Positions 25,198-33,908 of a DNA stretch of 64,000 bases are shown one piece after another. Every line of letters starts with the position of its first letter. Within the stretch, counting starts at the first letter, position 1. Both the position numbers and the translations under genes were made by a program. Source of the stretch: Acidiferrum sp963771295. GTDB taxonomy: Bacteria > Acidobacteriota > Terriglobia > Acidiferrales > UBA7541. The stretch is taken from positions 682,001-746,000 of the forward strand of contig CAVYTB010000013.1 of assembly GCA_963771295.1 (NCBI GenBank), written 5' to 3'. A model generated the notes under the pieces. The model was not told the origin of the DNA. It made no database searches and saw only the letters and a list, made by a program, of their open reading frames with translations.

Positions 25198-25502
25198 CCG
25201 CTCCGTTACAACGGCCGGGGCGAATCCACAGTAGCGACGGCTCTAAACCCGCTCTCCCATTTGGAGCGTGCGCTGTTTTGTCTTTCTGCGCTGATTCGGC
25301 CGACTCAGAGATCGTCCAACCTTCGACGCCTCCGTCATAAATGTAGCGCTGGTCTTCTATGCCAGCCGCCTCGAGACCACCACCGGCAGAGGGCGCATGC
25401 AGTAGGGAGCCCGCCTTGAGTGCCCTTGAGCGAGTGGAGTGCGCCCAGGCGGCCCTTTTTCTTTTAACTTTTAACTTTCAACTTTCAACTTTTAACTTCT
25501 GA
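25198..25502. repeat. Intergenic region with palindrome and AACTTTY tract
   Basis: At 25339-25370 lies one of the palindromic elements ('ATGTAGCGCTGGTCTTC...GCCAGC' type). At about 25460-25498 an A/T-rich tract repeats AACTTTT/AACTTTC five or six times. It abuts the 3' end of the minus-strand PEP-CTERM gene. The same pair of elements recurs at 30.1-30.2 kb. No gene is seen. Confidence 0.6.
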
Positions 25503-26150
25503 TTACGGCTTTCCACTTTGTCTGAGTGCCAGCAACGCAAGCATGCCCATGCCAATCAGCAACATCTCGCACGTTCCGGATTCGGGCACGGGACCGGCGG
25601 ACTGTCCGGTGATGGTCAGCGTCGCTATGTCGACGCCAGCCCAGCCCTCTTCATCGGGCCCCGGAGGATCAGAAAATGCCACAACGGAGAAGGTGTGCGG
25701 CCCGGGCGTAAGGCTTGTCGTCAAATCGAAGATGCCATGATCGCGGTGATCGGTCACGTTCAGGAATGGGGCGAACGGCACTCCATCGATTGCAAAATAG
25801 TCGCCGATTTGTCCTTTGGCCGGATCGATGTTAGCGGTAAAGCCCTGATAGAAGCCGACCACCAGCACATCCATCGTGATCTTCGAAATGGACGTAAACG
25901 CCGATGGATCAAAGTTGAAATCCCACGAAACGCTCCCGCCTATCCGGTAACCGCCAAAGGTGTGACCATCGCTGGGCGTAAAGGCGAAATCGTTTGCACA
26001 GACCGCATGTTCGAACGTGCATCCCGGATCGAGAGTCCCAAAAGTAATAACCTGCGTAAACGAATCGGCGCGCGCGCATCCGGGTGTTGTCACGAACAGT
26101 AAGATCACAGCACAGCAGGTCCACGCGATCACCTTGAAAGGATTTTTCAT
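25503..26150 (-). CDS. PEP-CTERM-type secreted protein
   Basis: A 215-residue protein with signal peptide (about 1-28), a beta-rich body typical of exported PEP-CTERM proteins ('YRIGGSVSWDFNFDPSAF', 'PGPHTFSVVAFSDPPGPDEE') and a C-terminal sorting region: 'PVPESGTCEMLL', a short hydrophobic helix and a basic tail 'RQSGKP'. The motif is PES rather than PEP and contains a Cys, so it is an atypical signal. Such proteins are cut and anchored or released by exosortase; no exosortase gene is in the window. AGGAGAGGA precedes the ATG. The body has two cysteines near 'GCTFEHAVC'. Confidence 0.75.
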   Translation of the reverse strand: MKNPFKVIAWTCCAVILLFVTTPGCARADSFTQVITFGTLDPGCTFEHAVCANDFAFTPSDGHTFGGYRIGGSVSWDFNFDPSAFTSISKITMDVLVVGFYQGFTANIDPAKGQIGDYFAIDGVPFAPFLNVTDHRDHGIFDLTTSLTPGPHTFSVVAFSDPPGPDEEGWAGVDIATLTITGQSAGPVPESGTCEMLLIGMGMLALLALRQSGKP

Positions 26151-26337
26151 TTTCCTCTCCTCTTTGAAATCTAGATTTGTGGTTCCTAAGGAATGGCCCG
26201 CTCGCTATCCTGGGCAGAATAACGGTCTCGAAACCATAGTCTTCCGCGGTGCGGAGCGCAATACAGCGTCTTTCCGCCCACCAATTGCGTGGGGGCACAC
26301 GAGGCAGGCTAATGCCCGTCTTTAACCTGTACTGTGT

Positions 26338-27036
26338 TTATTGTCCGGCGGAGAGGCCGCCATTGGTTGCAGAATCTTCAGTTTTCGTCTGACCAGCGGC
26401 GGATTTGATCTTGGCGTAGTTGCGCGAAATCTTCTGCACGTACAAGCGCGTCTCCGTATACGGCGGAACATGGCGCCCGTAGCGATCAACCTTGTCGGGC
26501 CCGGCGTTATACGCCGCCAGCGCCAGCGTCAGGTCGTTGTTGTACTTCGCCAGCATGTCGCGCAGGTACCGCGTGCCGGCATCAACATTTTCCTGTGGAT
26601 CAAAAATGTTTTTCACGCCAAGATGCGTCGCCGTTGTTGGCATGATCTGCATCAATCCCCGCGCATTCTTCCGCGACACCGCTTTCGGATTGAAGTTGGA
26701 TTCCACGGCGATCAGGCAATGGATCAGGTCAGCATCCACGCCGTACCGCGACGACGCCTGACGTATAATCTCGCTGAATGGAGTCTTGTCCGTCAGCGGC
26801 TCAGCCAAAGGATCGAACACATCTTGCGGCTCGATCCCCAGCACCTCTGCCGCAGGCACTTCGGCGACGCCGCCAACCATCTGTAACCGGTATTTGTCGC
26901 CCAAAAGCTCGTAGCTGGTCACGTTCAGGCGTGCGCCGCTGCGCAGCACCACATACTCCGCGCGCGCGCCACCAGCGCACAGCGACAAGGCGCCAGCCAG
27001 TCCCACCGACGCCAAAACCATGTCCCTCAAGCGCAC
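26338..27036 (-). CDS. Lytic transglycosylase (SLT family)
   Basis: A 232-residue protein: signal peptide (about 1-26), a small N-terminal beta domain ('YVVLRSGARLNVTSYELLGD', 27-70) often seen in acidobacterial transglycosylases, and an SLT domain (about 88-215). Catalytic Glu112 stands in 'LIAVESNFNPKAVS', with 'GLMQIMPTTA', 'NVDAGTRYLRDML' and 'ALAAYNAGP' following. It cuts the glycan of peptidoglycan in the periplasm. The GTG start at 27036 lies 10 bases inside the HAD gene's end and has GGAG upstream, so translation is coupled to that gene; an ATG five codons later is less well spaced. Confidence 0.85.
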   Translation of the reverse strand: MRLRDMVLASVGLAGALSLCAGGARAEYVVLRSGARLNVTSYELLGDKYRLQMVGGVAEVPAAEVLGIEPQDVFDPLAEPLTDKTPFSEIIRQASSRYGVDADLIHCLIAVESNFNPKAVSRKNARGLMQIMPTTATHLGVKNIFDPQENVDAGTRYLRDMLAKYNNDLTLALAAYNAGPDKVDRYGRHVPPYTETRLYVQKISRNYAKIKSAAGQTKTEDSATNGGLSAGQ

Positions 27037-27878
27037 TCAGGAGTCTCCTGCAAAGCAAACTGCCAGATTGCAGCCGCTACTCCATCCTCATCATTCGACC
27101 GCGTCACGTGCCATCCGCGTGCCTTCAACTCCGGCACACCATTCCCCATCACCACCGGTATACCCGCAAAGGATAACATTTCCAGGTCGTTGTGGTTATC
27201 ACCGATGGCCAGTATTTCGGCGCCCGCAATGTTCCGCAGAGCTGACCATTCGGACAGGGTCGAGCCCTTGGTAATCAACGGGTGAATCACGTCAATCATC
27301 GAGAAGTCTTTGTCCTCATACAACGTCACCGCCAGCGTGAACTCCTTGCTGAATTCGACGGATCTCAGCACCCGTTCGGCTTCTTTCATCGGCGCAACAG
27401 GCCCGGCCAGCATCACCTGAATAGGATCTTCGGTCAGGCAATTCTCCAGTGGCGCGGTTTCCCCCAGGAATTCGCGATTGCGCCGGTAATACATGCCGCG
27501 GATGCCGTCTTCAAAGTCGATTTTCTCTACCATCACCTGGTTGGCTTTCGCGCGGTCGAACACTACGCTGGTGCATTCCCGCCAAGCGCTGGTCGCCTGA
27601 ACCACGCGGTACGCCGTATCTTTCGCCAACAGATGCCGCAGCCGAGTCGCCCCATCCTTGTCGCGTACCATCGCCCCGTTGTTCACAATCATCGTCAACG
27701 GCGAATCTATTTGCTGGATCACCGGCAAAGCAAAGTCGTAGCGCCGCCCGGTAACCAGGGCAACTTCAATGCCTCGCCGCGTGGCTTCGGCCAGCGCGGC
27801 GCGATTCGCGGCAGACACCTCCCACCGGCTGTTCAGCAGCGTGCCATCGATGTCCAAAGCAATCAGCTTGATTGGCAT
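27027..27878 (-). CDS. HAD-superfamily phosphatase, Cof type
   Basis: A 283-residue cytoplasmic phosphatase of the Cof/IIB branch. The four HAD motifs are visible: 'LIALDIDGTLLNS' (nucleophile Asp9 and general acid Asp11), 'VALVTGRR' (motif II Thr), Lys in 'LITKGSTL' (motif III) and 'ILAIGDNHNDLEM' (motif IV). A type IIB cap lies between motifs II and III ('MYYRRNREFLGE' region). Such enzymes act on sugar phosphates, nucleotides or PLP; the substrate cannot be predicted. It is the first gene of the pair with the transglycosylase. Confidence 0.88.
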   Translation of the reverse strand: MPIKLIALDIDGTLLNSRWEVSAANRAALAEATRRGIEVALVTGRRYDFALPVIQQIDSPLTMIVNNGAMVRDKDGATRLRHLLAKDTAYRVVQATSAWRECTSVVFDRAKANQVMVEKIDFEDGIRGMYYRRNREFLGETAPLENCLTEDPIQVMLAGPVAPMKEAERVLRSVEFSKEFTLAVTLYEDKDFSMIDVIHPLITKGSTLSEWSALRNIAGAEILAIGDNHNDLEMLSFAGIPVVMGNGVPELKARGWHVTRSNDEDGVAAAIWQFALQETPECA

Positions 27879-28006
27879 AACTCCAGTTTACCGGAAAAGC
27901 GCCGCATGCCCGAGCCGAGAACTGCCCATTGCCTCGCAGTCGTACCGCCAAGTTGGCTGATCCCGAACCCTGATTCTGCTGGAGGCTTGTGCTAGACTTT
28001 CGCCCG

Positions 28007-29224
28007 ATGAGCACTCACCGCCTGCATTACGACGACGCGTACCTGCAAAACTTCGACGCCACGGTTCTCAGTTGCGACCCCTCCAGTTCCGTGTTTTTCG
28101 AGTCTGGGCCAATCGCCGCGTGGGAAGTCTTGCTGGATCGTACCGCCTTCTATCCCTCCAGCGGAGGCCAGCCGAACGATTTGGGCTGTTTAGGAGACGC
28201 TGCCATCCTGGATGTGCGTGATGCGAATGACGATGTTCTGCACATTGTCGACCGCGAAATTCCGCGCGGCCCTGTGAAAGGCGCCTTGAACTGGCCGCGG
28301 CGCTTCGATCACATGCAGCAGCACACCGGCCAGCACCTGCTTTCGGCCATGTTTCAAGAGCGATTTGGCTTGCCCACCGTTTCCTTCCATCTCGGCTCCG
28401 ATCTCTGCACCATCGATCTGCGAGGTCCAGAGCCCTCCACGGATATTCTTCAGGGCGCGCAACGTGCCGCCAACGAAGTCATCTTCCACGATCGCCCTGT
28501 CACCGTGCGCTACGGGACGGCGGAGCAATTGGCAGAAATTGGCGTGCGCAAAGAGGTCGATCGCCAGGGATTATTGCGCGCGATTGAAATTGAATCGGCA
28601 GACTTGCAACCCTGCGGCGGCACTCATGTGAAAAGCACCGGCCAGATCGGACTAATTCTGGTGCGCCGGTGTACACGGGTGCGGCAAGACTGGCGCGTGG
28701 AGTTTGTTTGCGGAGCTCGCGCGGACCACGTAGCGAGCGGCGACTTTCAGTTGCTGAAGACATTATCCAGCCGCCTCAGTTGTTCGCCCGAAGATCTGGT
28801 GCCGGGCGTTGAAAAGGCGCTCACTGGGCGCGAAGCGCACTTCAAGGATCTTCGAGGCGTGTTGCAAGAACTGGCGGAGGCACGCGCGGCCCTGCTGGTA
28901 TCCGCTGCCACGCTATCGACGAAGGGAACGCGCGTGGTTGCGCAGTTGCTCCGCGATTCCCATCCGGAATTGCTTCTTCCTTTGGCCACCGAAGTCGCCA
29001 AGCACGACGGCGCAGTTGCCATGCTGATTCTCGAGCAGTCTGGCCAGTTTGTCCTGGCACAGAATCCCTCGGCCAAGCAGAACCTCGCCAGCATATTGAA
29101 AGAAGTGTTTGCGGCTTATCCGGGGAAGGGAGGCGGCACCAGCGATTTCATTCGTGCCAAACTCACCGACCCGAACCAGTCCGCGCAAGCGCTCGTCCTG
29201 GCAAAGAAGCTCCTGCAAGCCTGA
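28007..29224 (+). CDS. alaX: AlaX-type alanyl-tRNA editing protein with DHHA1 domain
   Basis: A 405-residue protein: N-terminal editing core with 'LLDRTAFYPSSGGQPND', zinc ligands His106/His110 in 'HTGQHLL' and Cys203/His207 in 'CGGTH', then a linker and a C-terminal DHHA1 domain ('GKGGGTSDFIRAKLTDPNQS'). Free-standing AlaX proteins hydrolyse Ser- or Gly-tRNA(Ala) and so back up the editing of AlaRS. The long form with DHHA1 is the AlaX-L type. The start is uncertain: an ATG at 28007 is chosen because homologues begin near 'RLHYDDAYL'; an in-frame GTG at 27989 has GGAGG only three bases upstream. Confidence 0.85.
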   Translation: MSTHRLHYDDAYLQNFDATVLSCDPSSSVFFESGPIAAWEVLLDRTAFYPSSGGQPNDLGCLGDAAILDVRDANDDVLHIVDREIPRGPVKGALNWPRRFDHMQQHTGQHLLSAMFQERFGLPTVSFHLGSDLCTIDLRGPEPSTDILQGAQRAANEVIFHDRPVTVRYGTAEQLAEIGVRKEVDRQGLLRAIEIESADLQPCGGTHVKSTGQIGLILVRRCTRVRQDWRVEFVCGARADHVASGDFQLLKTLSSRLSCSPEDLVPGVEKALTGREAHFKDLRGVLQELAEARAALLVSAATLSTKGTRVVAQLLRDSHPELLLPLATEVAKHDGAVAMLILEQSGQFVLAQNPSAKQNLASILKEVFAAYPGKGGGTSDFIRAKLTDPNQSAQALVLAKKLLQA

Positions 29225-29242
29225 CGAGCTTCAGCGCGAAGA

Positions 29243-29269
29243 CCCCAGGTGCAAAACCGGCACCTGGGG
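29243..29269 (+). terminator. Strong hairpin behind alaX
   Basis: CCCCAGGTGC (29243-29252) pairs perfectly with GCACCTGGGG (29260-29269) around a 7-base loop. It begins 18 bases after the alaX stop. No T-run follows, so it may stop transcription poorly or protect the mRNA 3' end instead. Confidence 0.55.
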
Positions 29270-29344
29270 CACCCGGCAAAAGCTTAGGACGACAGCCTCA
29301 ACTCGAAGATCTCAATCCCACAATTCCTGTGAGTTCGTAGTCCG

Positions 29345-29460
29345 AAATGTAGCGCCTGGCTTTTATGCCAGCCCAGGTCTGACCCAACGTAACAAGAACA
29401 GTCCGCCCAACGCCGCCAAAAATCCGCTTTGTCATTTCGAACGCAGTGAGGAATCTCTCT
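29345..29460. repeat. Two intergenic repeat elements
   Basis: 29345-29377 is a palindromic element (ATGTAGCGCCTGGCTTTTAT then GCCAGCCCAGG). 29431-29460 reads 'GTCATTTCGAACGCAGTGAG' and then GAATCTC, a second type of dispersed element also seen near 61.8 kb. No gene lies between 29225 and 29488. Confidence 0.55.
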
Positions 29461-29488
29461 TGGGTTCCTGTCACAGCACGGCAGACTG

Positions 29489-30019
29489 CTACCCAGTCTG
29501 CGCGGCCTTCTTCGCCTCTGCCGAATCGTAACTCTCCCCGTAAATCGAGGGCACTTTCCCACCCATCGCGCGCAAATACGCGGATAATTGCCCGCGATGA
29601 TGAATCGAGTGCCGCAGCGACATCTCGAAGTAAGCGACTGCGGGCATCTGGAACAAGCCGCGGAAGTCGATCGGTTTGCACAGTTGATCCGCTTGCAGCG
29701 CCGAAAGCCTCTCAAAAGTTTTGCTGAACGAATTGCCATGCCACTGCCCGATCTCAGCGGGCGTGCGTACGCTTTCCGGCCGATGATTTGGCGCGAAATC
29801 GAATTGCCCCGCAACGATCCCGGAATAAAACCGATGTTCGGCGGCCACGATATGCCAGGCCAACTCCATCGCGGACTTTGAAATGGGATCGGGACGGTAG
29901 TCGCCCTTATCCGCGGGAATTGCTTCAATCACGCTTCGCGTAGTGCGATGCTCGTTCTTTGCGGCTGGCAGCGCCAACTGCAGCAAAAATACTGCTTGCT
30001 CAGGCTGAATAGGATTCAT
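29489..30019 (-). CDS. DinB-family protein
   Basis: A 176-residue helical protein with the DinB four-helix layout: 'AMELAWHIVAAEHRFYSGI' (first His ligand), 'IDFRGLFQMPAVAYFEMS', then 'LRHSIHHRGQLSAYLRAMG', which supplies the two His ligands of the metal triad. DinB-like proteins are metal-dependent transferases or hydrolases, some involved in thiol (bacillithiol, mycothiol) reactions; substrate unknown. The ligand set is intact. GGGGGG precedes the ATG at 30019. It stands alone; the C-terminal 'SAEAKKAAQTG' is a disordered tail. Confidence 0.8.
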   Translation of the reverse strand: MNPIQPEQAVFLLQLALPAAKNEHRTTRSVIEAIPADKGDYRPDPISKSAMELAWHIVAAEHRFYSGIVAGQFDFAPNHRPESVRTPAEIGQWHGNSFSKTFERLSALQADQLCKPIDFRGLFQMPAVAYFEMSLRHSIHHRGQLSAYLRAMGGKVPSIYGESYDSAEAKKAAQTG

Positions 30020-30128
30020 CTGTCCCCCCTAACCGACGCAGTATACTCCGCCGAACCCGAGCCGCGATAGCGAAGGAAGGGCAGCGCAGCCACACGCGCA
30101 CCTCGCCACGACTATGGGTTTTTGTCTT

Positions 30129-30207
30129 AAATGTAACGCTGGCTTTCATGCCCACTGCGGATCCTCTTAACTTTCAACTTTTAACTTTGAACTCTCAACT
30201 TCCCACT
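30129..30207. repeat. Palindromic element followed by AACTTTY tract
   Basis: 30129-30157 resembles the dispersed palindrome (AAATGTAACGCTGGCTTTC), with its second arm decayed. 30166-30198 repeats AACTTTC/AACTTTT/AACTTTG/AACTCTC about four times. The tract again abuts the 3' end of a minus-strand gene, as at 25.5 kb. Confidence 0.55.
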
Positions 30208-30969
30208 CTAAAAAAACCTCGTAACCACCCGCTCCGGCAGCCGCTGCAGATCCACTAACGTCAAAAAATCAATCGTCTTGAACTCCCGATCAATCGCCGG
30301 CGGTCCGCACACCCGCGCCGAGATATCCAGATACGCGCGAAATAAACGCGGCGGCCGCAAAACTTCCACCGGCTCTCCGGTTGACCGGCATTCGTAGCCA
30401 GGTTGTGGCTCGGTGCGCAACGACGGCTCTACCAGATATTTGTGCTTCAGCGATTCGTACATCGCTGCGCCGTAATTTTCGTCCTGCGACGAAATCGAGC
30501 TGCAGCCCACCAGGTAACGAGCTGTCGTGCGCGTGGCATACACCGCAATGCCTTTCCACAACGCGTGCAACACCATAATGTTCCGGAATTCCACATGCAC
30601 GCAGGCGCGTCCCAGCTCCAACATCTGGCTACGTACCGGATCAAACACGGAAAAATCAAAAAGCTGATTTCCGTAGTAACCGAAATTGCGCCGCGCGGTT
30701 TCGCCTGTCTGCAGCCGGTACGTGCCCACCAGTTTCCCCGATTCCAAATCGTGCACCATCAGGTGATCGCAGAAAGGGTCGAACGGGTCGATATCGAGGC
30801 CGCTGCGTTCAGAGGTGCAGAGCCCTTCTTTCAGTTCCAGGTTGAAAACTTGATATCGCAGGCGCTGGCATTCTACTAAATCGTTGGGAGTTATGGCGAG
30901 TGATACGCGGAAGAGAGAGGTCGTTGCTAAGACGGGCTCATGAGTTAGTGTCTTCACGGGTAACCTCAT
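30208..30969 (-). CDS. OlsB-like N-acyltransferase (GNAT, ornithine lipid type)
   Basis: A 253-residue protein with the GNAT-like 'hemolysin/OlsB' pattern: 'LVECQRLRYQVFNLELKEGL', 'DPFCDHLMVHDLESGKLVGT', 'MLELGRACVHVEFRNIMVLH', 'ALWKGIAVYATRTTARYLVG' and 'CSSISSQDENYGAAMYE'. Family members transfer a 3-hydroxyacyl group from ACP to ornithine, the first step of ornithine lipid formation, or to other amines. The second acyltransferase (OlsA) is not next to it, so the exact lipid is inferred only. The ATG lies behind a weak ribosome binding site. Confidence 0.75.
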   Translation of the reverse strand: MRLPVKTLTHEPVLATTSLFRVSLAITPNDLVECQRLRYQVFNLELKEGLCTSERSGLDIDPFDPFCDHLMVHDLESGKLVGTYRLQTGETARRNFGYYGNQLFDFSVFDPVRSQMLELGRACVHVEFRNIMVLHALWKGIAVYATRTTARYLVGCSSISSQDENYGAAMYESLKHKYLVEPSLRTEPQPGYECRSTGEPVEVLRPPRLFRAYLDISARVCGPPAIDREFKTIDFLTLVDLQRLPERVVTRFF

Positions 30970-31233
30970 ATGCGCTGAGTGTCTCGCGGCTCAGATTGCT
31001 GCAATGTTTCAAACAGGTGATTTTCAAGTCGCCAAACGTTACTGATACGAAACGCAACCTACCTCCTCATCTCCAATTTTAAAAGGCGGAACGGCAGAAG
31101 GGAAGATACCTGTCGTCAAGATATACACAGATGGGAGAATCCATTGGTCCGGTAGCGTACCGGTTTTGATCCTGCGGAAAAGCTCGCGCCTCTGCGGCGG
31201 CGGCTTTACGCCGACACCTCTCAATGCCATCAC
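30970..31233. other. Intergenic region without a recognisable feature
   Basis: 264 bases upstream of the OlsB-like gene and behind the HEAT-repeat gene. I see no gene or strong hairpin. Confidence 0.4.
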
Positions 31234-31920
31234 TCAACGCACGAACGACGCACCTCCTTTGCGAGTCAGGCACTTCTTCGCAAACTGCCGCGCCTTTGTC
31301 CGCGTCGCGTTTCTCGGATTACGCTGCTGCCGGCGAACAAACAATTCCACGGCGCGCTGATCGTGCAGCAGCGCGAATATCTTTTGCAGCGCCAGGATGG
31401 CATGTCCCAGCGCCACGTTGCGGCACTCCGGCTTTTGGTAGTTAGAGCGTTCCACCGTGCGAATGGCCCGCGCAATTCTGTCGGCCAGATACGGCTTTGC
31501 CAGAGCCATCGCCGTGGCCCCGCGGATGGTGTTCGCCGCGTCGATCATCTTCGGACCATTGATGGGCGCAAGATATTGCTCCAGGATGCGATCAAGTTTC
31601 TTTCCCGTATCCACACCGCCCAGGTTTCCCAGCGCCAGAATTCCGTTCCATCGAATGATGCTGTTGTCGTTCACCAGCAACGCAACCAGCGAATCGAAAT
31701 ACGTATACAGCGTTTCCGGCGATTCCTCGCTCAAAACCTGTAGCAGTTTGGCGGCTCCGAATTTTGCGCGCGCCGAAGGAGGCGATTCAATCGTGTCGAA
31801 GAGCGACGGAATCAACTCCGGCTCGCCGATCACCAGCGTCGTTAGTTCGTGCAGATCGGGCTTTGCAGCGGCAAGGGTTTCGGCTAGAGAAGGCGCAGCG
31901 GAAGTTGCGAGCATGGGCAT
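31234..31920 (-). CDS. HEAT-repeat-like protein
   Basis: A 228-residue, mostly helical protein without a signal peptide. Helix pairs such as 'KFGAAKLLQVLSEESPETLY', 'IIRWNGILALGNLGGVDTGK' and 'MIDAANTIRGATAMALAKPY' have the spacing of HEAT repeats ('RWNGILALGNLG' is typical). The C-terminus is strongly basic ('VRRQQRNPRNATRTKARQFA' and following), so binding of nucleic acid or an acidic partner is possible. Function unknown. It stands alone. The ATG has a weak GAGG ribosome binding site. Confidence 0.6.
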   Translation of the reverse strand: MPMLATSAAPSLAETLAAAKPDLHELTTLVIGEPELIPSLFDTIESPPSARAKFGAAKLLQVLSEESPETLYTYFDSLVALLVNDNSIIRWNGILALGNLGGVDTGKKLDRILEQYLAPINGPKMIDAANTIRGATAMALAKPYLADRIARAIRTVERSNYQKPECRNVALGHAILALQKIFALLHDQRAVELFVRRQQRNPRNATRTKARQFAKKCLTRKGGASFVR

Positions 31921-32047
31921 GCCTCAGCCCACCTCTACCTCCGCCCCCAGGAACCGTCAAGTGCCAGCATCACACCTTTGGAGTGCGGCGGTTCGCCGCG
32001 GCTTTCCAGCACCCATTCACACCAGAGCCCTCTACCGTACGCTCACC

Positions 32048-33766
32048 TTACTTCCGCGGTTCCTCCACCGTCAGAATCCGATCCCCATCCACGTCCTTTA
32101 AAGCCTGCTTGATCCCGCTGGGCCAACGAATTTCCATCTCCTTGATTCGCGCATTATTCCCCAATCCAAAGTGCACGCGAGAATCGCTGGAAGACGCATA
32201 CCCGACAGCCGTCGTCACTTCATTCCATTGCGAATTCCCATCCTCCGTAGTGATACGAACCTGCGCTCCAATGCCCATGCGATTGCTTTTCGTTCCAACC
32301 AGTTTCAACAGTATCCAGTGGTTCTTATTCTCAGAAATATTATGAAGCAGCTTCGCAGGCCCATGGAGCACGCTCACTACCATGTCGATGCGACCATCAT
32401 TATCCAAATCTCCAAACGCCACTCCGCGATGTGCCGCCTCCCGCCGAAAATCTGGCCCCGCGGTGGAACTGACGTCCTCGAATTTTCCCTTGCCGATATT
32501 TCGAAAAACCGAATTGGGTTCGGGATAGTGCCGCCCATTTTGTTCCGCGATATTGTCCATCACGTTGGCGCGCGCCACGAACAAGTCCTTCCAGCCGTCA
32601 TTGTCGAAATCCATAATTCCATTGCCCCAGCCGGACATATCTTTCGTCTTCCCTAATCCCACCGCCACCGCCACATCGTCAAAATTGCCCTTGCCATCAT
32701 TCAGGAACAGGGGGAATTCTTCGCGCTCCACCGCCGTATGCCAGATGTCCGGCCAGCTGTCATTGTTCACGTCGCGAAAATCGGCGCCCATTCCGGATCG
32801 CGACGTTCCATCGGCCGCGTAACCGACACCCGCCGTCACCGCCACCTCTTCAAACTTTTTGCCTTTCAGGTTGTGAAACAGAAAATTCTGTGTCGTATCG
32901 TTGGCCACAAACGCATCCAGGTATCCGTCTCCGTCGTAATCGGCGAACGTGACGCTCATGCCTTTCCCAAACTGTTGCGCGATACGCGTCTCCTCCGAAA
33001 CATCGGTGAACGTGCCATCGCCGTTATTTCGGTACAGCGTATTGTGCGTCGGGGCGTAGTTCTTCGGATGGCAATATCCGCGCACTCCCTCTTTGATCGT
33101 GCAGTACGGATCCTTGTTCACTTCCCACTTGCAGTAATTCACCACGAATAAATCCAGCAAGCCATCGTTGTTGTAGTCAAACCAACCCGCGCCCACCGAC
33201 CACATCTTTTTCCCGTTCAACAGCGCCCCGCCTAAGCCCGCCTTCGCCGTGACGTCTGTAAACGTTCCGTCGCCGTTGTTGTGAAACAACTGGTTGCCCG
33301 TCACGTTGGCCAGAAAAACGTCCGGCCTGCCATCGTTATCGTAATCACCGATCGCCACGCCACTGCCGTAACCGGCGCCCGCCAGCCCCGCCTTTTCCGT
33401 CACATCCGTGAACGTGCCGTCATGGTTGTTGTGGAACAACCGATTCCAGTAAGCCGGCGTTTCTTTTTGCAAAGAGGGAATTGCCGCCCCTCCCACCAGG
33501 TACACGTCCAGATAGCCGTCGCCGTCATAGTCAAACAGCGCCACTCCCGCCACCATCGTTTGCGGCTGATTTTTGTTTTCCGTGTTGCCGTTCGCGGTCA
33601 CGTAATTAAGCCCGGCCTTCGCCGCGATTTCTTCAAAGCGAATCGCCCCTGTGGGCGCCGTGTTTTGCGGGGACGGCGTCGGCGGGTTCTGGCTAAGCAC
33701 CGGCAACAAAGACAAAATCAATAAAATTGGCAGTCTGCGCATCAGGTTAGGAAGGGTCAGCTCCAT
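32048..33766 (-). CDS. CRTAC1-type FG-GAP repeat protein with ASPIC/UnbV domain
   Basis: A 572-residue secreted protein. After a signal peptide ('MRRLPILLILSLLPVLSQ'), it holds a string of FG-GAP/VCBS repeats with Ca-binding DxDxDG loops: 'FDYDGDGYLDVYLVGG', 'GDYDNDGRPDVFLANVTG', 'FDYNNDGLLDLFVVNY', 'ADYDGDGYLDAFVAND', 'MDFDNDGWKDLFVARA', 'GDLDNDGRIDMVVSVL'. The repeats should form a seven-bladed propeller. The C-terminal 80 residues match the ASPIC/UnbV domain ('SRVHFGLGNNARIKEMEIRW'). These proteins are very common in acidobacteria and are thought to bind or display ligands at the surface; function unproven. The start at 33766 is tentative; an ATG at 33742 also begins the signal peptide. 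Confidence 0.85.
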   Translation of the reverse strand: MELTLPNLMRRLPILLILSLLPVLSQNPPTPSPQNTAPTGAIRFEEIAAKAGLNYVTANGNTENKNQPQTMVAGVALFDYDGDGYLDVYLVGGAAIPSLQKETPAYWNRLFHNNHDGTFTDVTEKAGLAGAGYGSGVAIGDYDNDGRPDVFLANVTGNQLFHNNGDGTFTDVTAKAGLGGALLNGKKMWSVGAGWFDYNNDGLLDLFVVNYCKWEVNKDPYCTIKEGVRGYCHPKNYAPTHNTLYRNNGDGTFTDVSEETRIAQQFGKGMSVTFADYDGDGYLDAFVANDTTQNFLFHNLKGKKFEEVAVTAGVGYAADGTSRSGMGADFRDVNNDSWPDIWHTAVEREEFPLFLNDGKGNFDDVAVAVGLGKTKDMSGWGNGIMDFDNDGWKDLFVARANVMDNIAEQNGRHYPEPNSVFRNIGKGKFEDVSSTAGPDFRREAAHRGVAFGDLDNDGRIDMVVSVLHGPAKLLHNISENKNHWILLKLVGTKSNRMGIGAQVRITTEDGNSQWNEVTTAVGYASSSDSRVHFGLGNNARIKEMEIRWPSGIKQALKDVDGDRILTVEEPRK

Positions 33767-33908
33767 TTCTATTGTAATGCACCGGGCGAACTGTAATGCG
33801 TACCTGTGAAGTCGCCGAGAACTTGCTACCATTCCACCGGGGCCGCTTCGTTTGTCAGCCGTCTCGCGCTGCGGTATCCTGCTCCTGACTCCAGTTTTTG
33901 GAGGCGAC

